DNA of 64,000 bases from contig NZ_CP062803.1 in assembly GCF_008801925.2 (NCBI RefSeq), forward strand, positions 248,001-312,000, written 5' to 3'. This DNA is from Cupriavidus basilensis (GTDB taxonomy: Bacteria; Pseudomonadota; Gammaproteobacteria; Burkholderiales; Burkholderiaceae). Positions 43,031 through 52,239 of the stretch are shown here, in pieces (position 1 is the first letter of the stretch; each line of letters begins with the position of its first letter). A model generated the notes under the pieces. That model did not search any database, was not told the DNA's origin, and saw only the letters and a list, made by a program, of their open reading frames with translations. The position numbers and the translations under genes were made by a program.

Positions 43031-44017
43031 ATGAAACGAGTTGCAAAGTTTGTGGCTGCCGCGCTGACGGTCGGCGTGATGGGAGTGCATGCGGGCGCGC
43101 AAGCAGAGGAATTCCCCGGCAGCAAGCCGGTATCGGTGGTGGTGCCTTTTGCCGCGGGTGGCCCTACCGACAAGGTCTCGCGCGAGCTGGTCATGATCAT
43201 GTCCAAGCACCTGGGTACCACGATGGTGATCGAGAACCTGGGCGGCGCTGGCGGCACCATCGGCGCCAAGAAGGTCGCGCAGGCCAAGGGCGATGGCTAC
43301 ACCATCCTGGTCCACCATATCGGCATGTCCACCGCGCCGGCGCTGTACCGCAACCTCGGCTTCGATCCGCTCAAGGACTTCGAAACCGTGGGCGAGATCG
43401 CCGACGTGCCGATGGTGATGGTCGGCAACAAGAACCTGCCGCCCTCCAGCTTCAAGGAACTGCTGCCCTATATCAAAGCCAATGCCAGCAAGCTGTCGCT
43501 GGCCAATGCGGGCATCGGCTCGGCCTCGCACCTGTGCGGCCTGCTCTTCCTGAGCGCGATCCAGACCGACCTGACCACGGTGCCCTACAAGGGCACGGCG
43601 CCGGCGCTGACCGATATCCTGGGCGGCCAGGTCAACCTGATGTGCGACCAGACCACCAATATCGCTGGCCAGCTAAAGGCGGGCGCGCTCAAGCCGTACG
43701 CCGCCATGCAGAGCCGCCGCGTGGAAGCCTTCAAGGACATCCCGACGGCCGCCGAGCAAGGCCTGCCGGGCGTCGAAGTGAAGATCTGGCACGCCATGTA
43801 CGCGCCCAAGGGCACGCCCAAGCCGGTGGTGGACAAGCTCTCGGCAGCGCTGCAAAAGGCTGTGACGGACCCCACCTTCCGCGCCAAGATGGCTGAGCTG
43901 GGCGCCGAAGCCGTGCCCGCGCAGCGCGCCACGCCGGAATCGCTGAAGGTCTTCCTGGCCGGGGAAATCGGCAAGTGGACCCCGGTGATCAAGAAGGCCG
44001 GCGTCTACGCAGACTGA
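43031..44017 (+). CDS. Bug-family tripartite tricarboxylate receptor (TctC)
   Basis: A 328-residue periplasmic solute receptor with a signal peptide (MKRVAKFVAAALTVGVMGVH, cleavage near AQA-EE). The TctC/Bug fold shows VVVPFAAGGPTDKVSRELV, IENLGGAGGTIGAKKVAQA and YKGTAPALTDILGGQVNLMCDQ. AGGAGA precedes the ATG. Bug receptors bind carboxylates and are greatly expanded in Burkholderiales; no membrane TctAB partner is adjacent, so it is an orphan receptor. Confidence 0.92.
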   Translation: MKRVAKFVAAALTVGVMGVHAGAQAEEFPGSKPVSVVVPFAAGGPTDKVSRELVMIMSKHLGTTMVIENLGGAGGTIGAKKVAQAKGDGYTILVHHIGMSTAPALYRNLGFDPLKDFETVGEIADVPMVMVGNKNLPPSSFKELLPYIKANASKLSLANAGIGSASHLCGLLFLSAIQTDLTTVPYKGTAPALTDILGGQVNLMCDQTTNIAGQLKAGALKPYAAMQSRRVEAFKDIPTAAEQGLPGVEVKIWHAMYAPKGTPKPVVDKLSAALQKAVTDPTFRAKMAELGAEAVPAQRATPESLKVFLAGEIGKWTPVIKKAGVYAD

Positions 44018-44068
44018 CCGGACGCAAACTCCGGCTTCTCCGCTGGCATCCGCCCGCGGATGGTGATC

Positions 44069-44093
44069 AAGGCCACGCGCAATGCGTGGCCTT
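44069..44093 (+). terminator. Intrinsic terminator after the Bug gene
   Basis: A perfect 10-bp stem AAGGCCACGC-GCAAT-GCGTGGCCTT followed by TTGTCTTT. Confidence 0.88.
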
Positions 44094-44260
44094 TTGTCTT
44101 TCTGCGGCGTTGGCCGCGCGCAGCCAACGCCGCCTCGTCTATATTGTTCTGGTTGCCTTCGGTGCGGCAATGGATGCGTACGCAGAGCCGCTTGCGGCGG
44201 CCCTTGAATTCACCGCAGCCGTCGCCACCTACCTCCCTGACATATTCTCGCGAAGCCATC

Positions 44261-44797
44261 ATGGAACAGTATCACGGCACTACCATCGTCAGCGTCCGGC
44301 GCGGCAACCAGGTTGCGGTTGGCGGTGACGGCCAGGTCACACTCGGCAATATTGTGATGAAGGGCACTGCCCGCAAGGTCCGCCGCATCTACAACGGCAA
44401 GGTACTGGTTGGCTTCGCCGGCAGCACCGCCGATGCCTTCTCGCTGCTCGACCGTTTCGAGGCCAAGCTGGAGAAGTACCAGGGCAACCTGACCCGCGCC
44501 GCCGTCGACCTCGCCAAGGACTGGCGCTCGGATCGCGCGCTGCGCCGGCTCGAGGCCATGCTGATCACCGCCGACCGCGACACCACGCTGGTGATCACCG
44601 GCAACGGCGACGTGCTCGACCCCGAAGGCGGCGTGGCCGCGATCGGCTCAGGCGGCGCTTATGCCCAGTCGGCCGCCAAGGCGCTGGTGGAGAACACCGA
44701 GCTTTCGCCCAAGGACATCGTCGAGAAGTCGCTGGGCATTGCCGGCGAGCTCTGCATCTACACCAATACCAATTTCGTCATCGAGACGCTGGAATGA
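44261..44797 (+). CDS. hslV: ATP-dependent protease subunit HslV
   Basis: A 178-residue proteasome-like peptidase that forms the HslUV complex. The catalytic Thr is in [15 protein letters not shown], so the mature enzyme needs removal of a six-residue leader ending in Gly; other marks are [20 protein letters not shown] and IGSGGAYAQ. Start ATG at 44261 is the only start near the conserved region. The following hslU begins 92 bp later. Confidence 0.95.
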   Translation: MEQYHGTTIVSVRRGNQVAVGGDGQVTLGNIVMKGTARKVRRIYNGKVLVGFAGSTADAFSLLDRFEAKLEKYQGNLTRAAVDLAKDWRSDRALRRLEAMLITADRDTTLVITGNGDVLDPEGGVAAIGSGGAYAQSAAKALVENTELSPKDIVEKSLGIAGELCIYTNTNFVIETLE

Positions 44798-44889
44798 GCG
44801 TCGGCCGGCCGCGCAATGACCTGACGCGCGGCCGCCTGGGCCCGGATGCAGCACCGCTCCGGTCCGTCGTCTTCCTCTGAACGGATACC

Positions 44890-46221
44890 ATGTCGCATAC
44901 CATGACCCCGTCGGAAATTGTTTCCGAACTCGACAAGCACATCATCGGCCAGAACAAGGCCAAGAAGGCGGTAGCGGTTGCGCTGCGCAATCGCTGGCGC
45001 CGCCAGCAGGTGGAAGAACCCCTGCGCCAGGAAATCACGCCCAAGAACATCCTGATGATCGGGCCGACCGGCGTCGGCAAGACCGAGATCGCGCGTCGCC
45101 TGGCCAAGCTGGCCGATGCGCCGTTCATCAAGATCGAGGCCACCAAGTTCACCGAGGTGGGCTATGTCGGCCGCGACGTGGACACCATCGTGCGCGACCT
45201 CGCGGAGATGGCGGTCAAGCAGGCGCGCGAATCCGAAATGAAGAAGGTGCGCGCCAAGGCCGAGGAAGCCGCCGAGGACCGCCTGCTCGACGTGCTGCTG
45301 CCGCCGCCGCGCGATATCGGCTTCAATCAGCCCGAGGAAAAGGATTCCAATACGCGCCAGGTGTTCCGCAAGAAGCTGCGCGAAGGCCAGCTCGACGACA
45401 AGGAGATCGAGCTTGAGGTTGCCGCCGGCTCGCCGAACATGGACATCATGGGTCCTCCGGGCATGGAAGACATGACCGAGCAGATCCGCACCATGTTCGC
45501 CGGCCTGGGCCAGGGCAAGAAGGCGCGCCGCAAGATGAAGGTGCACGAAGCCTTCAAGCTGCTGATCGACGAAGAAGCCGCCAAGCTGCTCAATGACGAA
45601 GAGGTCAAGCACAAGGCTGTCGCCAACGTCGAGCAGAACGGCATCGTGTTCCTGGACGAGATCGACAAGATCGCCAGCCGCAGCGACGTGGGCGGCGCGG
45701 AAGTGTCGCGTCAGGGCGTGCAGCGCGACCTGCTGCCGCTGGTCGAGGGCACCACGGTGAATACCAAGTACGGCATGATCAAGACAGATCACATCCTGTT
45801 CATTGCCTCGGGCGCCTTCCACCTGTCCAAGCCGAGCGACCTGATCCCCGAGCTGCAAGGCCGCTTCCCGATCCGCGTCGAGCTGGAATCGCTGTCGGTC
45901 TCCGACTTCGAGGCCATCCTGACGCAGACCGACGCCAGCCTGACCAAGCAATACCAGGCGCTGCTGAACACCGAGCAGGTGCAGCTGGTGTTCGCGCCGG
46001 ATGGCATCCGCCGCCTGGCAGAGATCGCTTTTTCGGTCAACGAGAAGGTCGAGAACATCGGCGCGCGCCGCTTGTACACGGTGATGGAGCGGCTGCTGGA
46101 GGACCTGTCCTTCCATGCCACCAAGTCATCGGGCGAGACGGTCACCATTGACGCGGCCTATGTGGATGAGCGCCTGGGCGACCTGGCCGGCAACGAAGAC
46201 CTGTCGCGCTACGTGCTGTAA
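44890..46221 (+). CDS. hslU: ATP-dependent protease ATPase subunit HslU
   Basis: A 443-residue AAA+ unfoldase, partner of HslV. The Walker A is GPTGVGKT (58-65), Walker [10 protein letters not shown], the pore motif GYVGRDVD, and the sensor regions appear in the C-terminal half ([25 protein letters not shown]). The I-domain spans about 115-240, and contains the long acidic and MGPPGMED linker. The C-terminal tail ends in SRYVL as needed for HslV docking. An intrinsic terminator follows at 46261-46290. Confidence 0.96.
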   Translation: MSHTMTPSEIVSELDKHIIGQNKAKKAVAVALRNRWRRQQVEEPLRQEITPKNILMIGPTGVGKTEIARRLAKLADAPFIKIEATKFTEVGYVGRDVDTIVRDLAEMAVKQARESEMKKVRAKAEEAAEDRLLDVLLPPPRDIGFNQPEEKDSNTRQVFRKKLREGQLDDKEIELEVAAGSPNMDIMGPPGMEDMTEQIRTMFAGLGQGKKARRKMKVHEAFKLLIDEEAAKLLNDEEVKHKAVANVEQNGIVFLDEIDKIASRSDVGGAEVSRQGVQRDLLPLVEGTTVNTKYGMIKTDHILFIASGAFHLSKPSDLIPELQGRFPIRVELESLSVSDFEAILTQTDASLTKQYQALLNTEQVQLVFAPDGIRRLAEIAFSVNEKVENIGARRLYTVMERLLEDLSFHATKSSGETVTIDAAYVDERLGDLAGNEDLSRYVL

Positions 46222-46260
46222 GCCTTAGACCGGTTCAGCGGCATCCAGCGGCATCCAACG

Positions 46261-46290
46261 ACAAAGGGCGCACTTCGGTGCGCCCTTTGT
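46261..46290 (+). terminator. Intrinsic terminator of hslVU
   Basis: A perfect 13-bp stem ACAAAGGGCGCAC with the tetraloop TTCG, followed by CGTTTTGC. It lies 40 bp after hslU and also serves the converging YcnI-like gene. Confidence 0.9.
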
Positions 46291-46309
46291 CGTTTTGCAA
46301 TACGCCCGC

Positions 46310-46861
46310 TCAGTGCGCGTGCGCATGCCCAGCCGGCATTGGCGCTGTCAGCTCCAGCTCTGCCGCCGGCGTCTTCAGCTCGCGCAGGCTCTGGCCATCC
46401 GCAGGGATCTGCGTCCATTCGGTGCGGCCGTCCTCGCATTCCTGCACCACCGGGAAATACAGCTTGCCGGTCTGCTCGGGCAGCTTCATCAGCATCACGA
46501 ACTCATCGAAATGCGCGTCGGCCAGCGAGCCGGCAAACCAGCGCAGCGTGCGCACGTCCTCGCTCACGGTCTTGCCGTGCGAGGTGTAGGGCTTGGCCAG
46601 CGGCGCGCGTTTCACTTCCAGTTGCCAGCCTGCCTTGGGCTGCGGATGGGCGCCTTGCACGCTTTCCGGGATGGTCACGGTGATGGCGCGGGTGGCGCTG
46701 CCGTTGCAGCCATGGCCCACCATCAGCGCGCCTTTGAAGTAGCTGCCTGCCGTCGCGGCCTTTTGCTCGAACACGATGTGCGCGAACGCGGCGGGCGTCC
46801 AGCTTGCGCCAAGCGAGGCCAGCGCGATGGTCACTGCGGGCAGCAGGCGGGATGCGGTCAT
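46310..46861 (-). CDS. YcnI-family (DUF1775) copper-binding periplasmic protein
   Basis: A 183-residue exported protein: signal peptide (MTASRLLPAVTIALASLGA...) ending in ...PAAFA, with the mature N terminus HIVFEQ giving the histidine brace of YcnI proteins. The core has the characteristic LADAHFDEFVMLMKLPEQTG and conserved Trp (WQLEVKRAP, WFAGSL). The C terminus is His-rich (PAGHAHAH). YcnI proteins bind Cu(II) in the periplasm and often occur with PCuAC chaperones; here one is 4 kb away. Confidence 0.85.
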   Translation of the reverse strand: MTASRLLPAVTIALASLGASWTPAAFAHIVFEQKAATAGSYFKGALMVGHGCNGSATRAITVTIPESVQGAHPQPKAGWQLEVKRAPLAKPYTSHGKTVSEDVRTLRWFAGSLADAHFDEFVMLMKLPEQTGKLYFPVVQECEDGRTEWTQIPADGQSLRELKTPAAELELTAPMPAGHAHAH

Positions 46862-47117
46862 GTGGATTCTCCTGGGAAGCGCGTCAGTCTAGCGCCGAAG
46901 GACGCCCGCGGCCCTGCGGCGCAGGGCCGCAGGCATTGTGTGCCCCGGGAAGTCATGTCGGAATTGTCTTACGCGGCTTTCGGAGCGTCACGCCTGATTG
47001 CAGGCGGCGCGCATGCGTACTCTGTACATACGGTGTGGGCAAACGCGGATCGCACCCGGCATAGGCCAGGAGCGAGACCGCCCTCCACAATATCCGCCAC
47101 TGAAAAAGGAGCACGAC

Positions 47118-47699
47118 ATGATGAAGAAATGGCTGAGCGCAGCAGTGTGTTCGATGATGTTTGCCGGCCCTGCCGCCTTCACGCTGGCGCATGCGGCACC
47201 CGCGGGTTCCAAAGCGGACTACGACGCGGCCGTGAAGGCTGCCAGCGCCAACTACAAGGCCGCGCGCGCCCAGTGCGACAGCCTCAAGGACAACGCCAAG
47301 GACGTGTGCGTGAAGGAAGCCAAGCGCGACGAGGACGTGGCCAAGGCTAACGCCGAAGCGACCCGCGATGGCACGGCCAAGGCGCGCGCTAAGGCGGACA
47401 AGGTCAAGGCCGATGCCGACTACAGCGTGGCCAAGGAAAAATGTGACGACGCTAAGGGCAATGACAAGGATGTGTGCGTGAAGGAAGCCAAGCTTGCCCA
47501 CGAGCGGGCCTTGGGTTCGGCCAAGGTCGAGAAAGCTGCCGCCACCGGCACCAGCACCGACGTCGCCGAAGCGCGCGCCGACGCCAAGAAGGACACCATG
47601 GACGCCGCCTACAAGGCTGACAAGCAAAAGTGCGACGCACTGTCCGGCGACGCCAAGGACAAGTGCCAGGCTGAAGTGAAGACCAAGTACGCCAAGTAA
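47118..47699 (+). CDS. Exported helical repeat protein with three cysteine pairs
   Basis: A 193-residue protein with a signal peptide (MMKKWLSAAVCSMMFAGPAA, cleavage near AHA-AP). The mature part is Lys/Ala/Asp-rich and helical. It contains three similar units, each with two cysteines 10 residues apart: CDSLKDNAKDVC, CDDAKGNDKDVC and CDALSGDAKDKC, in a KEAK/AEVK context. Each pair probably forms a local disulfide or metal site. AAAAGGAG precedes the ATG. No function is known to me; the family appears in Burkholderiaceae. Confidence 0.8.
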   Translation: MMKKWLSAAVCSMMFAGPAAFTLAHAAPAGSKADYDAAVKAASANYKAARAQCDSLKDNAKDVCVKEAKRDEDVAKANAEATRDGTAKARAKADKVKADADYSVAKEKCDDAKGNDKDVCVKEAKLAHERALGSAKVEKAAATGTSTDVAEARADAKKDTMDAAYKADKQKCDALSGDAKDKCQAEVKTKYAK

Positions 47700-47778
47700 C
47701 TTGCCTGTGCGCTGGCTCAGCAGGTTGAGCCAGCACGCCGAGTCGGCACGTCACCCATCCACGATAGAGGAAACGACC

Positions 47779-47982
47779 ATGAATTGGGATCAGATCGCAG
47801 GCAAGTGGGACCAGGCCAAGGGCAAGGTCAAGGAAAAGTGGGGCCAGCTCACCGACGACGACCTTACCCAGATCCAGGGCAAGCGCGATCAGCTTGCCGG
47901 CCGGATCCAGGAGCGCTATGGCTACACCAAGGAGCGCGTGGAAGAGGAAATGAAAGCGTGGGAGCGTGATTCACGCTGGTAA
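47779..47982 (+). CDS. CsbD-family stress protein
   Basis: A 67-residue CsbD/YjbJ protein: MNWDQIAGKWDQAKGKVKEK and LAGRIQERYGYTKERVEEEM. A short helical stress-induced protein of unknown molecular function. AGAGGAAA precedes the ATG. It is 79 bp after the repeat protein gene. Confidence 0.93.
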   Translation: MNWDQIAGKWDQAKGKVKEKWGQLTDDDLTQIQGKRDQLAGRIQERYGYTKERVEEEMKAWERDSRW

Positions 47983-48128
47983 AGAGAAGCGTAAGACAGG
48001 TAAGCATTCGTAAGCACGCTGGTGCGTGTTGCGATGCAATGCCAAAGTGGCGGCCGGCACGATCGAAGGATCGTAGCCGGCCGGTTAGCGCCCGCATCCC
48101 CAACCACCAACCTGGCAGGAGAAACGAA

Positions 48129-48425
48129 ATGAAACGCGAGCTACTGTCCTCGTTCGGCGTACTGTGCGGCCTTGCCGCGGCCACTGTCTTTCTCTGTGTG
48201 CGCCCGGAGGCCGCGCCCGTACATCGCCAGGCGATTGCGCCGGTGGTGGCGAAGCCCGCCGTCCTGGCCGGCACCACGCCGCAAGCCGCGGTGGAGCTGG
48301 CCGTGCAGGCCGGCGATCTCGGCTCGCGTGCCGACCGTCATGCCAGCGACGCGCTGCGCATTGCCGAGCAAGCCCCCGGGCGGGAAGAGGACCTGGACTG
48401 GGACTACGTGCAGTTGCGCCTCTGA
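48129..48425 (+). CDS. Small N-terminally anchored hypothetical protein
   Basis: A 98-residue protein with one N-terminal hydrophobic segment (LLSSFGVLCGLAAATVFLCV) and a Pro/Ala-rich middle. The C-terminal part is acidic (EQAPGREEDLDWDYVQLRL). CAGGAGAAACGA before the ATG is a good ribosome site. It converges on the regA gene. I do not recognise it. Confidence 0.7.
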   Translation: MKRELLSSFGVLCGLAAATVFLCVRPEAAPVHRQAIAPVVAKPAVLAGTTPQAAVELAVQAGDLGSRADRHASDALRIAEQAPGREEDLDWDYVQLRL

Positions 48426-48448
48426 ACTTGCGGATTCGCGGCGAACGC

Positions 48449-49072
48449 CTAGCGCGATACCGGCCGCTTGCCCAGTTTGCGCTGCAGCGTGCGCCGATGC
48501 ATATTGAGCGCGCGCGCGGTGGCCGAGATGTTGCCCTCGTGTTCGGACAGGACGCGCTGGATGTGCTCCCACTCCAGCCGGGCCACCGATAGCGGCACCG
48601 GCTCTTCCATGGCGGCTTCGGCCGCGTCTTCCGATACCCCGGCCATCAGCGCCGTCAGGATCGAATCCACATTGGCCGGCTTGGCCAGGTACTCATCGGC
48701 ACCATGCTTGACCGCGGCCACCGCAGTGGCAATGCTCGCATAGCCCGTCAGCACCAGGATGCGCGCATCGGGCAACGCCGCGCGCAGCGGCGCGACCAGT
48801 TGCAGGCCAGACTCGGCTGGCGCGGTGCTGCCGGCTTCCGGCGGCGCGCTCAGGTGCAGGTCCAGCGTGATGTAGTCAAACGGCGTTTGCGCGGCCAGCG
48901 CCAGCGCCTGCTGGCGGTTATGGGCGATCTGCACCGCGTAGCCGCGGCGCGTCAGCGCGCGTGCCAGGGCGCCCGCGAACACGGCATCGTCGTCGACGAT
49001 CAGGAAAGGAGCGGCATCGCTGGCGCCGGGCTGTGCGCCATCGGCGGCGGGATCGTGTCGTGCGTCGGTCAT
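48449..49072 (-). CDS. regA: Redox response regulator RegA/ActR family
   Basis: A 207-residue response regulator. The receiver domain has FLIVDDDAVFAG (acidic pocket), phosphoacceptor Asp71 in ITLDLHL, and the switch Lys in YLAKPAN. After Asp71 it carries an unusual short insertion (SAPPEAGSTAPAESGLQ). The Fis-type DNA-binding helix-turn-helix is at the C terminus (HEGNISATARALNMHRRTLQRKL). It pairs with RegB; its start overlaps the regB stop by 4 nt. In betaproteobacteria RegBA/RoxSR regulates energy metabolism genes according to redox state. Confidence 0.88.
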   Translation of the reverse strand: MTDARHDPAADGAQPGASDAAPFLIVDDDAVFAGALARALTRRGYAVQIAHNRQQALALAAQTPFDYITLDLHLSAPPEAGSTAPAESGLQLVAPLRAALPDARILVLTGYASIATAVAAVKHGADEYLAKPANVDSILTALMAGVSEDAAEAAMEEPVPLSVARLEWEHIQRVLSEHEGNISATARALNMHRRTLQRKLGKRPVSR

Positions 49073-50472
49073 CGCGGGCTCGTTGTCAGGGGTGAGGCAA
49101 ACGGTGAGGCGGCCGGTAAGGCTGCCAGGGAGGGTGCGGGCAGGCGCAGCTCGGCCACGGTGCCGCCCTCGTGGTGGTCATGCCAGGCCAGCCGGCCGCC
49201 CATCTGCTGGGCCGCGCTTTGCGCCAGGTACACGCCAATGCCCTGGCCGCCATGCATGCTGGTCATCGGTGCTTCGCCCAGGCGCGCGCGCTGGGATTTC
49301 GGGATGCCCAGGCCGCGGTCGGTGACGCGGAAGATCAGCGTCGGCAGCGCGCGGTTGTCCTCCAGCGCGATGGCCAGGCGCAGCGGAATCTGCTCGTGCC
49401 CCGCGGCCAGCTGGCTGCGTGCGGCGTTGTCCAGCAGGATCGTCAGGATCTGCCCCACGCGCGCGGCCTCCACCGGCAGGGCCGCGGCTTCGCCAATGGC
49501 ATTGGCTTCCAGCCTGGCATGGGGGTGGCGCAATTGCCAGCGCTCCACATAACCGTCCAGCCACGCATCGATGCGCTGTGGCGCCGCGGTCTCGTGGTCG
49601 TCGCGCAGGCGGGCCAGGATCGATTTGCACAGATCGAGCTGTTGTTCCATGGTCTGCAGGTCCGGCAGGTAGGCGCACACTTGCGTGGTGGCCAGGCGCG
49701 GGTCCGCCGCATCGGCGCGCAGCTCGCCGGCGATGACCGCCAGCGTGGCCAGCGGCGTGCCGATCTCGTGGGCGACCGCCGCGGCCTGGTCGTTCAGCGC
49801 TTCGATGCGCGCGTCGCGCAGCAACTGTTCGCGCGCCAGGTTCAGCTCCGCGTCGCGCTGGCGCAGTACGCCGGACAGGCGCGCCACGAAGACCGCGATC
49901 ATGGTTGCGCTGGCGACAAAGTTGAGCCACATGCCGGCCAGGTGATAGTTGATGGCGTTGTCCGGGTTGTGCAGGTTCAGCGGCACATACTCGATCAGCA
50001 TCAGGCTGTAGCAGGCCATCGCGTAGACGGCGAGCGCGATCACGTTGCGCCACGGCAGGATGGCGGCGGCGATCGCCAGGCCCGGCAGGTAGAACGAGAC
50101 AAAGGGGTTGGTCGCGCCGCCGGTGAAGAACAGGTTGGCCGACAGCGCCGTCAGGTCGACCATCAGCTGGCCCATCAGCTCGGCGTCGCTCGGCATCCCG
50201 CCGCGGCTGGTGTGCATGCGCAGGCGCAGGCCGGTGAGCAGGTTGAACACCGCCTGCAGGGAAAGGATCGCCAGCAGGGGGCTGTACGGCAGGATCACGC
50301 CGGCAACGGCCTCGCACGAAACCAGCAGCACCGCTTGGCCGCCCATCAGCGCCCAGCGCAGCCAGAACAGGCGGCGCAGGCTCATCAGGTTGTGGCGGAC
50401 CGGGATGATGCTCGTGGCGGAGCCGGGGCGGGAGGGGGCCGTGTCTGGCGGCACGGCTGCGATGGTATCCAT
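49069..50472 (-). CDS. regB: Redox-sensing histidine kinase RegB/PrrB family
   Basis: A 467-residue membrane sensor kinase with five to six hydrophobic segments (residues 38-200). It bears the RegB quinone-pocket motif GGATNPF (118-124), the H-box AAAVAHEIGTPLATL with His235, the redox-box Cys282 in LDLCKSILARL, and an ATPase domain (QILTILLDNAARSQ, GLGIPKSQR). Ubiquinone state and cysteine oxidation control its activity in characterised members. It lies upstream of regA in an operon. Confidence 0.9.
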   Translation of the reverse strand: MDTIAAVPPDTAPSRPGSATSIIPVRHNLMSLRRLFWLRWALMGGQAVLLVSCEAVAGVILPYSPLLAILSLQAVFNLLTGLRLRMHTSRGGMPSDAELMGQLMVDLTALSANLFFTGGATNPFVSFYLPGLAIAAAILPWRNVIALAVYAMACYSLMLIEYVPLNLHNPDNAINYHLAGMWLNFVASATMIAVFVARLSGVLRQRDAELNLAREQLLRDARIEALNDQAAAVAHEIGTPLATLAVIAGELRADAADPRLATTQVCAYLPDLQTMEQQLDLCKSILARLRDDHETAAPQRIDAWLDGYVERWQLRHPHARLEANAIGEAAALPVEAARVGQILTILLDNAARSQLAAGHEQIPLRLAIALEDNRALPTLIFRVTDRGLGIPKSQRARLGEAPMTSMHGGQGIGVYLAQSAAQQMGGRLAWHDHHEGGTVAELRLPAPSLAALPAASPFASPLTTSPR

Positions 50473-50686
50473 GCCGCGAGTTTAACAACGACCGGCGCCC
50501 GGCCTGCCGCGTGCGACACCGTGCCGCATTGGTTGGCGCCGGGGCCGCTGCCAGACTGAACGGTTCGCTGCCGGGTGGCCAACCGGCCGGTTCCTCGATT
50601 TGCGCAGCCTGGCTCACGTCGCCAGGGGCGTCATGGTCTAATGTTCTTTTTATGCAGTCCTTTGAATCTCAGTGGAGATAGTCCAG

Positions 50687-51166
50687 ATGCAAGCCAGATT
50701 CCTCGCCGCGGTGCCCGCCGCCCTGCTCGCCGCGCTGTGCTCGAGTGCAGCATTTGCCCAGGTCGATGTCAGCAACGCCTGGGCGCGCGGCACCGTGCCG
50801 GCGCAGACCGCCACCGGTGTCTTCATGACCCTGCATGCGCACGAGCCCGCCAAGCTGATCGGCGTCAGCACGCCGGCGGCCGCCACGGCCGAAGTGCATG
50901 AGATGAAGATGGATGGCAACGTGATGCGCATGCGCGCCATCGGCGCGCTCGACCTGCCCCGCATGCAGGACGTCGAGCTCAAGCCGGGCGGCTATCACGT
51001 GATGCTGATGGGCCTCAAGGCGCCGCTCAAGAAGGGCGACACCGTGCCGCTGACGCTCAAGATCGAGCAGGGCGGCAAGGTGATCGAGCAGAAGGTCGAC
51101 GCCGAAGTGCGCGACCTCACCGCAACGGCGCCGGCCGCCGGCGCGCACGGTGACCACAAGCACTGA
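50687..51166 (+). CDS. Periplasmic copper chaperone PCuAC
   Basis: A 159-residue exported protein with signal peptide (MQARFLAAVPAALLAALCSS..., cleavage near AFA-QV). The cupredoxin-like PCuAC domain carries the copper ligands HEMKMDGNVMRMRAI and the later LKPGGYHVMLMGL. A His-rich tail HGDHKH closes it. It probably delivers Cu(I) to the cytochrome oxidase CuA/CuB sites. It is divergent from the RegB gene, which could couple copper supply to respiration control. Confidence 0.9.
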   Translation: MQARFLAAVPAALLAALCSSAAFAQVDVSNAWARGTVPAQTATGVFMTLHAHEPAKLIGVSTPAAATAEVHEMKMDGNVMRMRAIGALDLPRMQDVELKPGGYHVMLMGLKAPLKKGDTVPLTLKIEQGGKVIEQKVDAEVRDLTATAPAAGAHGDHKH

Positions 51167-51209
51167 AGCACTGCGGCACTGAAGCCGTACAGGCAGCTAG
51201 CCTAGCTGC

Positions 51210-52145
51210 CTAGCTGCGCAGGCTGATCGCGTCGTCCGGCTCGTCGCCGGCGGCCACCGCGATCACGCGGTCGCGCAGCCAGCTATGGCCGGGATCGGCG
51301 TCGGTACGGTCGTGCCAGATCAGGCTGAAGCCAAAGCCCGGCAGGGGAAAGGGCGGATCGAACACCGCGAAGCGCGGGTCCCCCTCGAACGCGGCCAGGC
51401 TGCGGCGCGCCGTGGTCAGGACCAGGTTGGTGCCGGCAATCAGCGCTGGCGCCACGCTCCAGTGGGGCAGCACGCAGGCAATCTTGCGCCGCCCGCCCAC
51501 CTTGGCCACGGCAGCGTCGATGGCATCCACGCGCTCGCTGTGGGCCGCCACCAGCACATGCGAGCGGGCCAGGTATGCCACCTGGTCAAGCTTGCCCAGG
51601 CCGCGCACCGTGGCCGCATCCACCATGCAGGCATAGGTTTCCTCGAACAGCTCCGTGCAGTGCACGCCTTCCGGGGGCTGGCCGAACACGCCCAGCGCCA
51701 GGTCGATCTCGCCGTCCGCGACCTTGGCTGTCATGGCTTCGCGGCTGGCCTGGCTGACCACCAGGTCGATGCCCGGGGCGATCTTGCGCACCGCGCGCAG
51801 CAGGCCGGGCAGCAGCGCCATGGCGCCGTAGTCGGACATGCCCAGGCGGAAGCTGCGGCGCGCCGTGGCGGGCTGGAAGCCGGACGGCCCCAGCAGGATG
51901 CGCACCTGCGCCAGCGCCTCGGCCAGCGGGCCCGCCAGTTCGTGGGCGCGCGCGCTCGGCACCAGGCCGCCCTGGCCGCGCACCAGCAGCGGGTCGTCCA
52001 GCAACTGGCGCAGGCGGCCCAGCGCGTGGCTCACCGCAGGCTGGCTGAGGTGCAGGCGCAGCGCGGCGCGCGAGATATGTCGTTCGGCCAGCAGGGCTTC
52101 CAGCACCACCAGCAGGTTCAGGTCGATACCGCGGAGATCATTCAT
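51210..52145 (-). CDS. LysR-family transcriptional regulator
   Basis: A 311-residue LTTR. The N-terminal winged helix (LNLLVVLEALLAERHISRAALRLHLSQPAVSHALGRLRQLL) is followed by the ligand-binding domain (SFRLGMSDYGAMALLPGLL). I choose ATG at 52145; upstream ATGs at 52154 or 52202 would add unconserved residues. It is divergent from the DMT-type exporter gene at 52240 and probably controls it. The effector is unknown. Confidence 0.88.
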   Translation of the reverse strand: MNDLRGIDLNLLVVLEALLAERHISRAALRLHLSQPAVSHALGRLRQLLDDPLLVRGQGGLVPSARAHELAGPLAEALAQVRILLGPSGFQPATARRSFRLGMSDYGAMALLPGLLRAVRKIAPGIDLVVSQASREAMTAKVADGEIDLALGVFGQPPEGVHCTELFEETYACMVDAATVRGLGKLDQVAYLARSHVLVAAHSERVDAIDAAVAKVGGRRKIACVLPHWSVAPALIAGTNLVLTTARRSLAAFEGDPRFAVFDPPFPLPGFGFSLIWHDRTDADPGHSWLRDRVIAVAAGDEPDDAISLRS

Positions 52146-52239
52146 GCGGCGCATATTAACGCTATGAAACGAGAATTGGTAATTCGCGGCGCAATATTTC
52201 ACACTGAGGCATCCAATTTATGGCGAAGGAGATGCCAAA

